From: Bradyrhizobium ivorense
GTDB taxonomy: Bacteria; Pseudomonadota; Alphaproteobacteria; Rhizobiales; Xanthobacteraceae
DNA: 64,000 nucleotides
Direction: 5' to 3'
Assembly (NCBI RefSeq): GCF_900696085.1
Contig: NZ_CAADFC020000033.1
Location: 620,001-684,000, forward strand
Part shown: in pieces, positions 41,128-50,062 of the stretch
Numbering within the stretch: the stretch's first letter is position 1
Layout: each line of letters opens with the position of its first letter
Program-made: the position numbers and the translations under genes
The notes under the pieces: model-generated
The model's database searches: none
Told to the model about the DNA's origin: nothing
What the model saw: the letters and a program-made list of their open reading frames with translations, nothing else

Positions 41128-42642
41128 ATGCGTTCATTGATCGACGTGATCAGAGCGGGCCGTACAGTTGAACGGCACCATCCGTGGCCGCGCGTCGCAG
41201 TCGATGGCGATAGCTGGCTTGCCGTCGCCGGCCTGCTCGCGGACGGCCAGTTGAGCCTGCGCGGGCTCTGGGGCGAGCCGTCGCGCGTGCATATGGCGAT
41301 CGGCGCGGAGGATGGATCCGATGTCTGCGTGATCAGCCTTGACTGCCCCGATCGGCGCTTTCCCTCGATCGCGGCGCATCACAGGCCGGCACTTCGATTG
41401 GAGCGCACGATCCACGACCTGTTCGGACTGGAAGCGATCGGCACGCCGGATTCGCGTCCCTGGCTCGATCACGGCCGATGGCAAATACGCTTTCCGCTGG
41501 GCGAACAACGCGCGGCGGCAGCGCCGGATGCGCCGCCGTATCAATTCCTTGCAGCCGAAGGCGAAGACCTGCACCGGATTGCGGTCGGTCCTGTGCATGC
41601 CGGCATCATCGAGCCCGGGCATTTCCGCTTCACCGCAAGCGGAGAAGCGGTGGTCAGGCTGGAGGAGCGGCTCGGCTACACCCACAAGGGCGTCGAAGGA
41701 TTGATGGCGGGAAGCAGCGTTGAACGGGCCGCGCGGCTCGCCGGGCGGGTGTCCGGCGACAGCACGGTCGCCTACGCCCTAGCGTTCTCGCAAGCCGTCG
41801 AGGCCGCGCAGCAGATTGCCGTGCCGCCGCGCGCGCTGTGGCTGCGCGCGCTGATGGCCGAGCTTGAGCGTCTGGCCAATCATCTCGGCGACATCGGCGC
41901 GATCTGCAACGATGCGTCGTTTGCGCTGATGCACGCGCATTGCGGCGTGCTGCGCGAACGCGTGCTGCGCGCCGCCGACATCGCGTTCGGCCACCGCTTG
42001 ATGCGCGACGTTGTCGTTCCGGGAGGCCTGGCGCACGACATCGCCGACGCAGGACCGGCCGCAATCCGCGCCGCGCTCGGCGAAATTCGCCGGCATTTTC
42101 CCGCGCTGATCGATCTCTACGACAACACCGCGTCGCTTCAGGACCGCACCGTCGGCACCGGCAGCCTCAATCCCGCCCTCGCCAGGCAATTCGCGGCCGG
42201 CGGCTATATTGGGCGCGCGAGCGGCCGCAACCACGACGCTCGACGCAAGCCGGGCTATCGCCCCTACGACGTGCTGCGCTTCGAGGTTCCCGTCCTCGAC
42301 GACGGCGACGTCAACGCCCGTGTCTGGATTCGGATCCGGGAGGTCGAGCAAAGCCTTTCGCTGGCGGATCAGATCATGGACGGGCTCGAAAGCGGCCCGG
42401 TCAGGGTGCCGCTGCAAAGCCCCGCAGAGCCGACGGAAGGCATGGCGATCGTCGAAGGTTTCCGCGGAGACATCCTGGCATGGCTGCGCCTCGACGGCGA
42501 CCGGATCGAACGATGTCACTTGCGTGATCCGTCGTGGTTTCAATGGCCGCTGCTCGAAGCCGCCATCGAAGGCAACATCGTGGCGGACTTCCCGCTCTGC
42601 AACAAATCGTTCAACTGCTCCTATTCCGGGCACGACCTCTGA
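41128..42642 (+). CDS. Ehr complex large subunit (HyfG/NuoCD-like) without nickel-binding cysteines
   Basis: A 504-aa protein: an N-terminal NuoC/HycE-type domain (residues about 1-125) fused to a NuoD/hydrogenase large-subunit domain. In true group 4 hydrogenases the first nickel motif is RxCGxC; here it reads RVSGDS (residues 207-212), so both cysteines are serines. The C-terminal pair is also broken: SFNCSYSGHDL replaces DPCxxC, leaving a single nearby Cys. A [NiFe] site therefore cannot form. The fold is otherwise well kept (RLGYTHKGVEGLM, AELERLANHLGDIGAICND). ATG at 41128 follows GAGGGAG. This places the complex in the Ehr (energy-converting hydrogenase related) group. Confidence 0.88.
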   Translation: MRSLIDVIRAGRTVERHHPWPRVAVDGDSWLAVAGLLADGQLSLRGLWGEPSRVHMAIGAEDGSDVCVISLDCPDRRFPSIAAHHRPALRLERTIHDLFGLEAIGTPDSRPWLDHGRWQIRFPLGEQRAAAAPDAPPYQFLAAEGEDLHRIAVGPVHAGIIEPGHFRFTASGEAVVRLEERLGYTHKGVEGLMAGSSVERAARLAGRVSGDSTVAYALAFSQAVEAAQQIAVPPRALWLRALMAELERLANHLGDIGAICNDASFALMHAHCGVLRERVLRAADIAFGHRLMRDVVVPGGLAHDIADAGPAAIRAALGEIRRHFPALIDLYDNTASLQDRTVGTGSLNPALARQFAAGGYIGRASGRNHDARRKPGYRPYDVLRFEVPVLDDGDVNARVWIRIREVEQSLSLADQIMDGLESGPVRVPLQSPAEPTEGMAIVEGFRGDILAWLRLDGDRIERCHLRDPSWFQWPLLEAAIEGNIVADFPLCNKSFNCSYSGHDL

Positions 42643-42655
42643 AGAGCCGGACGAC

Positions 42656-43189
42656 ATGCGCAAACTCCTGTTTCAGAGCCTGTTCCGCCAACCGCTGACC
42701 GAGCAGGCGCCGCGCCCGGACGACGCTGCGCTCGCGGAGCTCGCAGCCATGGTCGGCGACAGCGCAAGACGGCGCCTCGGCCGCAGCCTCTCGATCCGCG
42801 AGGTCGATGCGGGATCATGCAACGGATGCGAGCTGGAAATTCACGCCCTGAACAACGCGTATTACGACGTCGAGCGGTTCGGAATCCGGTTCGTCGCCTC
42901 GCCGCGTCACGCCGATGTCCTGCTGGTGACCGGCCCAGTCACACACAACATGCGCGAGGCGCTGGAGCGCACGTATCATGCGACACCCGATCCGAAGTGG
43001 GTTGTCGCGGCGGGCGACTGCGCCAGGGACGGCGGATGCTTCGCCGGCAGCTACGCCGTAGTTGGCGGCGTCTCTGCAGTCGTACCGGTCGATCTCCACA
43101 TTCCAGGCTGTCCTCCGCCCCCAATGACGATTCTGCGCGGCCTTCTTGCCTTGCTTGAACAGGTGGACACCGCAATCGCGGCACGGTGA
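42656..43189 (+). CDS. Ehr complex small subunit (HyfI/NuoB-like)
   Basis: A 177-aa iron-sulfur protein matching HycG/NuoB. The ligands of the proximal [4Fe-4S] cluster are retained: Cys55 and Cys58 (SCNGCELE), Cys122 (GDCARDGG) and Cys152 (GCPPPP), with an extra Cys128. So the electron-carrying site next to the former nickel site persists although the large subunit lacks nickel ligands. ATG at 42656, 13 nt after the large-subunit stop. No ferredoxin-type subunit and no hyp maturation genes follow. Confidence 0.92.
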   Translation: MRKLLFQSLFRQPLTEQAPRPDDAALAELAAMVGDSARRRLGRSLSIREVDAGSCNGCELEIHALNNAYYDVERFGIRFVASPRHADVLLVTGPVTHNMREALERTYHATPDPKWVVAAGDCARDGGCFAGSYAVVGGVSAVVPVDLHIPGCPPPPMTILRGLLALLEQVDTAIAAR

Positions 43190-43259
43190 AAGCAGAGCTG
43201 GCGACGATCGCGCAACGCTCGCTCCAGGTTCGTTGCATCGGTCAATGGGCTCTCTGCAT

Positions 43260-44267
43260 CTAGCCGCTGTCGCGCAGCACCAGCTCGAAGCCGAGATCGA
43301 CGCGGCGCTCGCCGCCGCGCTCCAGGGTCAGCGTCGCCGCGGTGCGGCCGATCGCATCGCCATGCACGCTGATCGTGCTCAGCGTCGGCGAGATCAGCCG
43401 GCCCATTTCGAGATCGCCGAGGCCGATCACCGCGACCGGCTGCGCTGACGCCGGCCCGTCGCGCAGCAGGCCGGCGCTGCGCAAGCCCGCCATGAAGCCG
43501 ATCGCATGCGCGTCGTTGGCAGCGAACACCGCGTCGACGTCAGGCAGCCGCGCATGCGCCACCACACTGCCCGTGGCGTTGCGCTCGAGGATCAGCCGGC
43601 GCGGCTCTGCAAGACCGCTGGCGAGGATCTCGTCCCTGAAGCCCGACCAGCGCCGCGTCGCGCGCGGATCGTCGCCGCCGATGAACGCGAGGCGCTTGCG
43701 CCCCTGCGCGACCAGATGTTTCGCCACCGCAACGCCGGCCTTGTAATTGTCAAAGCCTGCGACCGCGTCGATCGGCGCCGGCGGCAGCTCCCAGGTTTCC
43801 ACGATCGGGATGCGCGCGTTGCGCAGCAGGCGGCCGCCCTCCTCGGTCGCGGGCGAGCCGACCATGATGATCGCCTCGGGCCGCCGCGACAGCAGCGCCG
43901 CCAGCATGCGGTCCTCGCGCGCCGCGTCGTAGCGCGACTGCGCCAGGATCACCGAGAAGCCGCGCGGCTCGAGCGTGTCGGACAGGCCCTGCACCGTGTC
44001 GGCGAAGATCGAGTTGGCAATGGTCGGCACCAGCACGCCGACCGAATTGGTGCGCGCGCTCGCCAGCGCGCCGGCGACCAGGTTCGGCACATAGCCGAGC
44101 TCGCGCATCGCGCGCTCGACCCGCGCGCGGGTCTCCGGCGCGACCAGATCGGGCAGCCGCACCACGCGGCTCACCGTGATCGAGGAGACGCCGGCACGCT
44201 TGGCCACCGCTGACAGCGTGGGCGCGGCGTCGGCCGGGCCGATCTCGGGGGGCAGGTCGGAGCTCAT
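43260..44267 (-). CDS. LacI-family transcriptional regulator
   Basis: A 335-aa repressor. The DNA-binding domain PTLSAVAKRAGVSSITVSRVV is near the N-terminus, and the hinge (GYVPNLVAGALASARTNSVGVLVP) leads to a periplasmic-binding-protein-like sensor domain that ends with LGDLEMGRLISPTLSTI. The start is uncertain: ATG at 44267 or 44303 (which abuts the operator). Two identical palindromes ATGTTAGCGCTAACAT lie immediately upstream and between it and the divergent phyH gene, so it very probably controls both genes. The inducer is unknown, likely the sugar-like substrate of the cluster. Confidence 0.9.
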   Translation of the reverse strand: MSSDLPPEIGPADAAPTLSAVAKRAGVSSITVSRVVRLPDLVAPETRARVERAMRELGYVPNLVAGALASARTNSVGVLVPTIANSIFADTVQGLSDTLEPRGFSVILAQSRYDAAREDRMLAALLSRRPEAIIMVGSPATEEGGRLLRNARIPIVETWELPPAPIDAVAGFDNYKAGVAVAKHLVAQGRKRLAFIGGDDPRATRRWSGFRDEILASGLAEPRRLILERNATGSVVAHARLPDVDAVFAANDAHAIGFMAGLRSAGLLRDGPASAQPVAVIGLGDLEMGRLISPTLSTISVHGDAIGRTAATLTLERGGERRVDLGFELVLRDSG

Positions 44268-44304
44268 GGGCAGAGGGTGCACGATTCCGGGTTGCCAAGC
44301 CATG

Positions 44305-44342
44305 ATGTTAGCGCTAACATGACCTTATGTTAGCGCTAACAT
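44305..44342. promoter_or_regulatory. Two identical LacI-type operators
   Basis: ATGTTAGCGCTAACAT occurs at 44305-44320 and again at 44327-44342, both perfect 16-bp palindromes with the central CG pair typical of LacI/GalR sites. Centres are 22 bp apart, two helical turns, so both lie on one face of the helix. They lie between the divergent regulator and PhyH genes. Confidence 0.88.
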
Positions 44343-44377
44343 AGCGTCAACCGACTGAAGTATAGGGAGAAAGCGGG

Positions 44378-45250
44378 ATGATTTCGGACGAGCAGGTTCA
44401 GGCCTACAAGCGCGACGGGGTGATCGTGGTTCCCGAAGTGCTCGATCAGGAGACGCTGGGGCGGGTGCGCACGGTGCTCGCGGAGCTGGTGGCCGGCGCC
44501 GCCGCGGTGACCGAGCACACCGACGTCTACGACCTCGAGCCGGGCCACACGCCGGAAAATCCGCGGGTCCGCCGCATCAAGGCGCCGCAGAAGGTGCATC
44601 CGATCTTCGACGAGATCGTGCGCAGCCCGGCGGTGATCTCGATCCTGACAAAGCTGATCGGCCCTGGGCTTCGCCTGCACGGCTCAAAGCTGAACATGAA
44701 GTCGGCGCAGTACGGCTCGCCGGTCGAATGGCACCAGGACTGGGCGTTCTATCCGCACACCAATGACGACATCCTCGCGATCGGCGTGCTGCTCGACGAT
44801 TGCGATATCGAGAACGGCCCGATGCTGGTGACACCTGCAACGCACACCGGCGACACGATGTGGGACCATCACGGCGACGACGGCCACTTCGCCGGCCTGA
44901 TCGATCCCGATCTGATCCAGGACGAGATCAAGCGCGCGGTGCCCTGCATCGGCAAGGCCGGCAGCATGTCGTTCCACCACGTCCGCGCGCTGCACGGCTC
45001 GGCTACCAACACCTCGAACCGGCCGCGCAACCTCTTGCTCTACGAAGTGGCGGCGAGCGATGCCTGGCCGCTGATGGGCGTGAAGGATTTTGACGAGTTC
45101 AACAGCCGCCTGCTCGCGGGCCCGCCGGTGGTGACGCCGCGGCTCACCGACGTGCCGGTGCGGATGCCGCTGCCGCCGGCGAAACGGCAGGGCTCGATCT
45201 ACGAGACCCAGTCGGCGTCGAAGAAGTCCTACTTCACGCGCGCCGCCTAG
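44378..45250 (+). CDS. Phytanoyl-CoA dioxygenase (PhyH) family protein
   Basis: A 290-aa Fe(II)/2-oxoglutarate-dependent oxygenase. The iron ligands are His119 and Asp121 in WHQDWAFYPH and the distal His206 in ALHGSATN; an Arg in NRPRNLL would bind 2-oxoglutarate. PhyH relatives hydroxylate many small molecules, including ectoine and modified sugars, so the name does not fix the substrate. ATG follows AGGGAGAAAGCGGG. It starts the LacI-controlled cluster with an MHS transporter and a TIM-barrel epimerase downstream. A strong hairpin follows its stop. Confidence 0.9.
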   Translation: MISDEQVQAYKRDGVIVVPEVLDQETLGRVRTVLAELVAGAAAVTEHTDVYDLEPGHTPENPRVRRIKAPQKVHPIFDEIVRSPAVISILTKLIGPGLRLHGSKLNMKSAQYGSPVEWHQDWAFYPHTNDDILAIGVLLDDCDIENGPMLVTPATHTGDTMWDHHGDDGHFAGLIDPDLIQDEIKRAVPCIGKAGSMSFHHVRALHGSATNTSNRPRNLLLYEVAASDAWPLMGVKDFDEFNSRLLAGPPVVTPRLTDVPVRMPLPPAKRQGSIYETQSASKKSYFTRAA

Positions 45251-45260
45251 AAAACGACGA

Positions 45261-45289
45261 CAATGCCCGCGGCCACGCCGCGGGCATTG
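45261..45289 (+). terminator. Hairpin after phyH-like gene
   Basis: A perfect 12-bp stem, CAATGCCCGCGG / CCGCGGGCATTG, with loop CCACG, 10 nt after the stop codon. The following run (CTGCTTCTCG) is only mildly T-rich, so termination may be partial. Confidence 0.7.
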
Positions 45290-45298
45290 CTGCTTCTC

Positions 45299-45352
45299 GA
45301 GCATGATCCGGAGAAGTGGGTACCGGTTTTCCGAACGGATCATGCTCAACAA
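45299..45352. repeat. Bradyrhizobial palindromic intergenic repeat, copy 3
   Basis: Arms GAGCATGATCCGG and CGGATCATGCTC enclose GGTACCGGTTTTCCGAA. It has the same layout as 778-832 and, like that copy, stands immediately upstream of a gene on the plus strand. Confidence 0.8.
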
Positions 45353-45387
45353 GACGATCCATAAAAACAGACATAACGGGGAAACGA

Positions 45388-46731
45388 ATGACCAAGATGG
45401 CAGATGGCGCCAGCAAGTCGCGGTTGCGTGTGATTCTCGCCGCCAGCGTCGGATCCGCGCTCGAATGGTATGACTTCTTCCTCTACGGCACCGCCGCGGC
45501 GCTGGTGTTCGGCGAGCTGTTCTTTCCAAAGAGCGATCCGGTGGTCGGCACGCTGCTGTCGTTCCTGACCTTCGGCGTCGGCTTCGTGGTGCGGCCGCTC
45601 GGCGGCCTGCTGTTCGGCATCCTCGGCGACCGCTATGGCCGCAAGCCGGTGCTGGTCGCAACGCTGCTGATGATCGGCATCGGCACCACCGCGATTGGTT
45701 TCCTGCCGACCTATGCGCAGATCGGCATCTGGGCGCCGATCCTTCTGGTCGCGATGCGCGTCGTGCAGGGTCTCGGTGCCGGCGCCGAGTACGGCGGCGC
45801 GGTGATCTATCTGGTCGAGAACGCGCCGCCGAAGCATCGCGGCTTCTGGGGCGGTTTTGCGCCGCTCGGCGTGTCCGTCGGCAATCTGCTCGCCGCCGCC
45901 GCGTTCGCGCTGGTGACCATGCTGCCGCGGGAGGATTTGATGAGCTGGGGCTGGCGGCTGCCCTTCCTGGCGAGCTTCCTGTTGATCCTGGTCGGCATCT
46001 TCGTCCGCATGCGGGTGAGCGAGACGCCTGTTTATACCGACGCGGTGGTCGCGCGCGGCAAGGTCGAGAGCAATCCGGCGATGGAGGCGTTGCGCCGCCA
46101 CCCGCGCAACTTCTTCGTCGTGCTCGGGGCGCGGATGGCCGAGAACGGGCTCGGCTATTTCTTCCCGGTATTCGGCCTGAGCTACATCATCAACACCGTC
46201 GGCGTGCCGAAGGCGGACGCACTCAGCGCGCTGATGCTGGCCTTCGCCATCGAGCTGTTCGCGATCCTCGGCTTCGCGGCGCTGTCGGATCGGATCGGAC
46301 GGCGGCCGGTCTACATGTTCGGCGCGCTGGCCGGCGTGGTGCTGGCCTTCCCGTTCTTCTGGATGGTCGGCACCAAGCAGTGGATCATGATCGCGCTCGC
46401 CTTCATCCTGGCGCGTGCGGTGGTGACGGCGGCGATGTTCGGCCCGCAGGCGGCGTATTTCGCCGAGCTGTTCCCGCCGCAGCGCCGCTTCGCCGGCTTT
46501 GCGTTCGCGCGCGAGCTCGGCTCGCTGCTGTCGGGCGGCCCGGCGCCGTTCGTCGCCACCGCGCTGGTGGCGGCCTACGGCACCTGGTGGCCGGTCGCCT
46601 GCTACGCGATGTTCCTGTCACTCTGCACGGTGGTGGCGATCTGGATCGGGCCGGAGACCTATCAGGAGAACATCGAGGCCGACGAGACCACGGCGAGCGA
46701 ATTGCCCGCGGCGATGCCGGCACGGGCCTGA
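45388..46731 (+). CDS. MHS-family MFS transporter
   Basis: A 447-aa twelve-helix major facilitator of the metabolite:H+ symporter type. Signature segments are GSALEWYDFFLYGTAAALVF at residues about 19-38, the loop motif GDRYGRKPVL near 88, and RVVQGLGAGAEYGGAVIYL near 130. The second-half loop is LSDRIGRRPVYMFG. ATG at 45388 follows GGGGAAACG; an in-frame start at 45316 lies inside the intergenic repeat. MHS transporters import carboxylates, betaines or related solutes. It precedes the epimerase gene by 3 nt. Confidence 0.9.
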   Translation: MTKMADGASKSRLRVILAASVGSALEWYDFFLYGTAAALVFGELFFPKSDPVVGTLLSFLTFGVGFVVRPLGGLLFGILGDRYGRKPVLVATLLMIGIGTTAIGFLPTYAQIGIWAPILLVAMRVVQGLGAGAEYGGAVIYLVENAPPKHRGFWGGFAPLGVSVGNLLAAAAFALVTMLPREDLMSWGWRLPFLASFLLILVGIFVRMRVSETPVYTDAVVARGKVESNPAMEALRRHPRNFFVVLGARMAENGLGYFFPVFGLSYIINTVGVPKADALSALMLAFAIELFAILGFAALSDRIGRRPVYMFGALAGVVLAFPFFWMVGTKQWIMIALAFILARAVVTAAMFGPQAAYFAELFPPQRRFAGFAFARELGSLLSGGPAPFVATALVAAYGTWWPVACYAMFLSLCTVVAIWIGPETYQENIEADETTASELPAAMPARA

Positions 46732-46734
46732 TCC

Positions 46735-47588
46735 GTGGCGCAGCAGCTTCGTGTCCTGCAGTCGCTCTGGGCGATGGAGCGGCGGCTGGCCGATGCGGAC
46801 GAATGGCCGCTGCAAACCCAGCTCGCGATGATCCGCGATGCCGGGTTTGACGGCGCCGGCGTCCGCTTCATCGATCCTGCCTTCGCGCGCGAGGTCACGA
46901 GCTTCCTCCATGCGCACGGCATGATCTGGCAGGCGCAATGCTATCCGAAGACGGTGGACGATCTGAAGGCGGTGCTCGATCTGGTCGGCCAGCTCGGCGC
47001 CGATCACGTCAACCTGCAGCCCGACGTCCGGCCGCGCCGGCTCGCCGACTGCATTCCGCTGCTCGAAGGCTGGCGGCGGCTGGCCGAGCAGACCGGCATC
47101 GCCGTGCATGTCGAAACCCATCGCGACCGCATGACGACCGACTTGTTCTTCATGCTCGACCTGCTCGACTGCTTCCCCGATCTGCGACTGACCGCCGATC
47201 TCTCGCACTATCTGGTCGGCCGCGAATTCGCCTGGCCGGTCGATGACATCAACCACGCGATGATGCATCGCGTCCTCGACCATAGCTGGGGCATCCACGG
47301 CCGCGTCGCGAGCCGCGAGAGGTGCAGATCTCGCATCGTTTTCCGCAACACCAGGGCTGGGTGTCGCTGTTCATGGGCTGGTGGGAGTACGCCATCCGCT
47401 CCTGGCGCAAGCGCGCCGGCCCCGATGCGACGCTGACCTTTTTGTGCGAGCTCGGCCCGCCGCCCTACGCCATCACCGGGCCCGACGGCAAGGAGCTGTC
47501 CGACCGCTGGCAGGACGCGCTGGTCATGAAGGACATGATCCACGCGCTGTGGGACCGCATCGCAAGCGAGCCGGCCGCCTCACGTTGA
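46735..47588 (+). pseudogene. Sugar phosphate isomerase/epimerase-like TIM barrel, frameshifted
   Basis: The first part (GTG at 46735) encodes a xylose-isomerase-like barrel: ESLW-type start, AGFDGAGVRFIDP, GADHVNLQPDVRP, VHVETHRDRMTTD and LTADLSHYLVG. At about 47319-47321 the frame shifts: GAGAGGTGCAG looks like GAG-CAG-GTGCAG with one base lost. The rest, ISHRFPQHQGWVSLFMGWW to 47588, continues in the next frame. Translated through, the protein would be about 284 aa. Without correction the first frame runs on to 47436 as nonsense. Either the gene is inactivated or the base was missed in sequencing. It follows the MHS transporter by 3 nt. Confidence 0.82.
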
Positions 47589-47643
47589 TTCCGCGACGCC
47601 GTAGCGGCATCCTGAAGCGGACCGGAATTCGGGACGCTGCGCT

Positions 47644-49140
47644 GTGCTCGATCAATCGCATCGACTCCTCGCACCTGCGATTGCCTCGGCGATGGCAGCC
47701 TTCGTGTTTACGAAGGCGGCCGCCGCCGAGCTCGTGCTTGATGTCGCGACCATGCCGCGCGTTGCCGCGATCGATCCGCGCTTCCAGTCGTACAATATCG
47801 AGATGGTCGAGGTGACCGGCGGGCGTTTCTGGAAGCCCTATGCCGAGGCACGGGCCGGCACCAAGGCCGGCCGGCTCGCTCCGCGTTCGCCGATCGATCT
47901 CGGCGGCAGCAGGCTGCGCAAGCTCGCGGCTGCGCTGGCGCCGGCCTATCTCCGCGTCAGCGGGACCTCGGCCAACAGCACCTTCGTTGCGAATTCCGAC
48001 ACGCCGTCAGCCGCCCCGCCCGGCGGTTTCAATAGCGTCCTGACACGACAACAATGGCAGAGCGTGGTCGACTTCTCGCGCGCCGTCGACGCGCCGATCG
48101 TGACGTCCTTTGCGATCAGCGCCGGCACCCGCGATGCCGGCGGACGCTGGACGGCGACGCAAGCCGAACGCCTGCTCGCCCACACGCTGGCCTTTGGCGG
48201 GCACGTTGCTGCAGCCGAGTTCATGAACGAGCCCGACCTCCCGGCGATCGGCGGCGCCCCCAATGGCTACAACGCTGCGGCCTACGCGCGAGATTTCGCC
48301 ACGTTCCGCAACTTCATAAAGCGCGCCGCGCCTGATGTGACCATTCTCGGGCCTGGCACCGCAAGCACCGGCGCAGATGCCGCCGCGCTGTTTGCCGCAA
48401 CCGCGCACGGCATCGGTGCGGTCTCCTATCACCACTACGGCGCACTCTCGGCCCGATGCGGCGGCGATCGCACGGCGGAGGCCGCGCTGTCGGACGAATG
48501 GCTGGCACGAACCGGCAAAACCTTTGCGTTCTATCGAACGCTGCGCGACCGTCGCGCGCCGGGCAAGCCGATCTGGCTGACCGAGACCGCAGAGGCGGCG
48601 TGCGGCGGCAACCGCTGGGCCGCAACCTTCCTCGATACGTTCCGCTATCTCGATCAGCTCGGACGGCTCGCAAAGGCCGGCGTTCAGGTGGTGATGCACA
48701 ACACGCTTGCCGCGAGCGACTACGGCCTGCTCGACGAGCGAACCCATCTGCCGCGGCCGGACTACTGGGCTGCGCTGCTGTGGCGACGCCTGATGGGAAT
48801 GACCGTGCTGGATGCCGGCGTCGCGCCGTACCCCGGGCTGCACGTCTATGCCCATTGCGCCCGTGACATGTCGGACGGCGTCGCGCTGCTCGTCATCAAC
48901 AATGATCGAAAGATCGAGCGCAAGCTGACGCTGCCGGCCGGCGCGCTGCGCTATACACTGACAAGCGCGACGCCCGAGGACGGCACCGTTCAGCTCAATG
49001 GCAATACGCTTTCGCTGGGAACCGAAGATCAGATTCCACCGCTCGCCGGCGAAGCCACTGCAGCAGGGACGATCACAATAGCACCGGCAACGATCAGCTT
49101 CCTGATCGTTGCCAATGCGGGGAATGCCAACTGTCGGTAG
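47644..49140 (+). CDS. Glycoside hydrolase, GH79-like (heparanase/beta-glucuronidase type), secreted
   Basis: A 498-aa protein with an N-terminal signal peptide (hydrophobic residues 8-28, ending AAAAE). The clan A barrel shows the acid/base Glu196 in AEFMNEPDL and the nucleophile Glu314 in IWLTETAEAACGG; SYHHYG near 262 and the early LRVSGTSANSTF also match GH79 heparanase-like enzymes. A C-terminal beta domain follows. Such enzymes remove glucuronic acid residues from polysaccharides. It begins with GTG at 47644 and lacks a strong ribosome site. Its stop lies 2 nt from the convergent mipZ stop. Family call good, substrate inferred. Confidence 0.82.
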   Translation: MLDQSHRLLAPAIASAMAAFVFTKAAAAELVLDVATMPRVAAIDPRFQSYNIEMVEVTGGRFWKPYAEARAGTKAGRLAPRSPIDLGGSRLRKLAAALAPAYLRVSGTSANSTFVANSDTPSAAPPGGFNSVLTRQQWQSVVDFSRAVDAPIVTSFAISAGTRDAGGRWTATQAERLLAHTLAFGGHVAAAEFMNEPDLPAIGGAPNGYNAAAYARDFATFRNFIKRAAPDVTILGPGTASTGADAAALFAATAHGIGAVSYHHYGALSARCGGDRTAEAALSDEWLARTGKTFAFYRTLRDRRAPGKPIWLTETAEAACGGNRWAATFLDTFRYLDQLGRLAKAGVQVVMHNTLAASDYGLLDERTHLPRPDYWAALLWRRLMGMTVLDAGVAPYPGLHVYAHCARDMSDGVALLVINNDRKIERKLTLPAGALRYTLTSATPEDGTVQLNGNTLSLGTEDQIPPLAGEATAAGTITIAPATISFLIVANAGNANCR

Positions 49141-49142
49141 TG

Positions 49143-49994
49143 CTAAGCCGCGTCGCGGCTGACGTCGGACACCTCAGGCGGCCGCGTAATCAGATGACCG
49201 AGCATGATCGCGGTCATCAACCGCTCCATCTCGAGCCGGGCGGTGACGTGGGACATCGTCGGCCGCGCGCCGAGCGCGAGCTGACTGACCTCGTCGATCG
49301 CGGTCAATCCGCGCGGGTAGAACTCGCGGAAGATTACCCGCTCGGCCAGCCCATCGACCAGACGGAAGTTCAGCGTCTTCGACAGTTCGCTCAGGGCCTC
49401 GCCGACCAGGCGCTTGTTGCGCGAGCCGAGCGTGGAGAGGCGATTGCGCAGCACCACCCATTCGAATGCCGGCTGATCGTGGCTGGCGCGCTCGCGCCGC
49501 GCCTCCTCCACCATCTTCGAATAGTGGCTGATGCCGGTCACCTTGAAATCATTGGCGTCGACCGTGCCGAGCACGTCGAAATCGACAAAGCTGTCGTTGA
49601 GCGGCGTGATCAGCGTATTGGCGAGCGAATGCGTGAACGTGGTCAGGTAGGTGTCGTGACCGGGGCAATCGATGACGACGAAATCATGGGAACGGCCGAG
49701 CCGCTCGACGATCTCGGCCAGCGCGCTGCGGCCGAGCGTCTCGACCTCGCTGCTCCTGCCGCTCACCGTCTCGAAGCACATATGGGTCGGGACACCGAGT
49801 TCCTGGTCGGTCTCCCGCGCCCAATCCCGCCGATGATCGACGTAATGGGTGAGCGATTTCTGCTTGTTGTCGAGATCGATGGTGGCGACACGCTGACCCG
49901 CCTTGATCAGCGCGATGGCGACGTGCATGGCAATGGTCGATTTGCCCGAGCCGCCCTTGTTGTTTCCTACGACAATTATGCGTGCGTTTGTCAT
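49143..49994 (-). CDS. mipZ: MipZ, division-plane positioning ParA-like ATPase
   Basis: A 283-aa ATPase matching Caulobacter MipZ across its length. The deviant Walker A NNKGGSGKST is at residues 10-19, with IDLDNKQKSLTHY near 39, FVVIDCPGHDT near 105, TPLNDSFVDFDVLGTVD near 130 and EWVVLRNRLSTLGSRNKR near 178. MipZ binds ParB at the poles and inhibits FtsZ polymerisation, so the ring forms at midcell. ATG at 49994. Upstream are five GANTC methylation sites, which matches the known CcrM control of mipZ in Caulobacter. It is a single gene, convergent with the GH79-like gene. Confidence 0.94.
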   Translation of the reverse strand: MTNARIIVVGNNKGGSGKSTIAMHVAIALIKAGQRVATIDLDNKQKSLTHYVDHRRDWARETDQELGVPTHMCFETVSGRSSEVETLGRSALAEIVERLGRSHDFVVIDCPGHDTYLTTFTHSLANTLITPLNDSFVDFDVLGTVDANDFKVTGISHYSKMVEEARRERASHDQPAFEWVVLRNRLSTLGSRNKRLVGEALSELSKTLNFRLVDGLAERVIFREFYPRGLTAIDEVSQLALGARPTMSHVTARLEMERLMTAIMLGHLITRPPEVSDVSRDAA

Positions 49995-50062
49995 GCGAAT
50001 CCATACCGGACGCTTGAGCCAAAGCGGGACGAAATTGACTAAATGAATGTTTGCTGATTACC

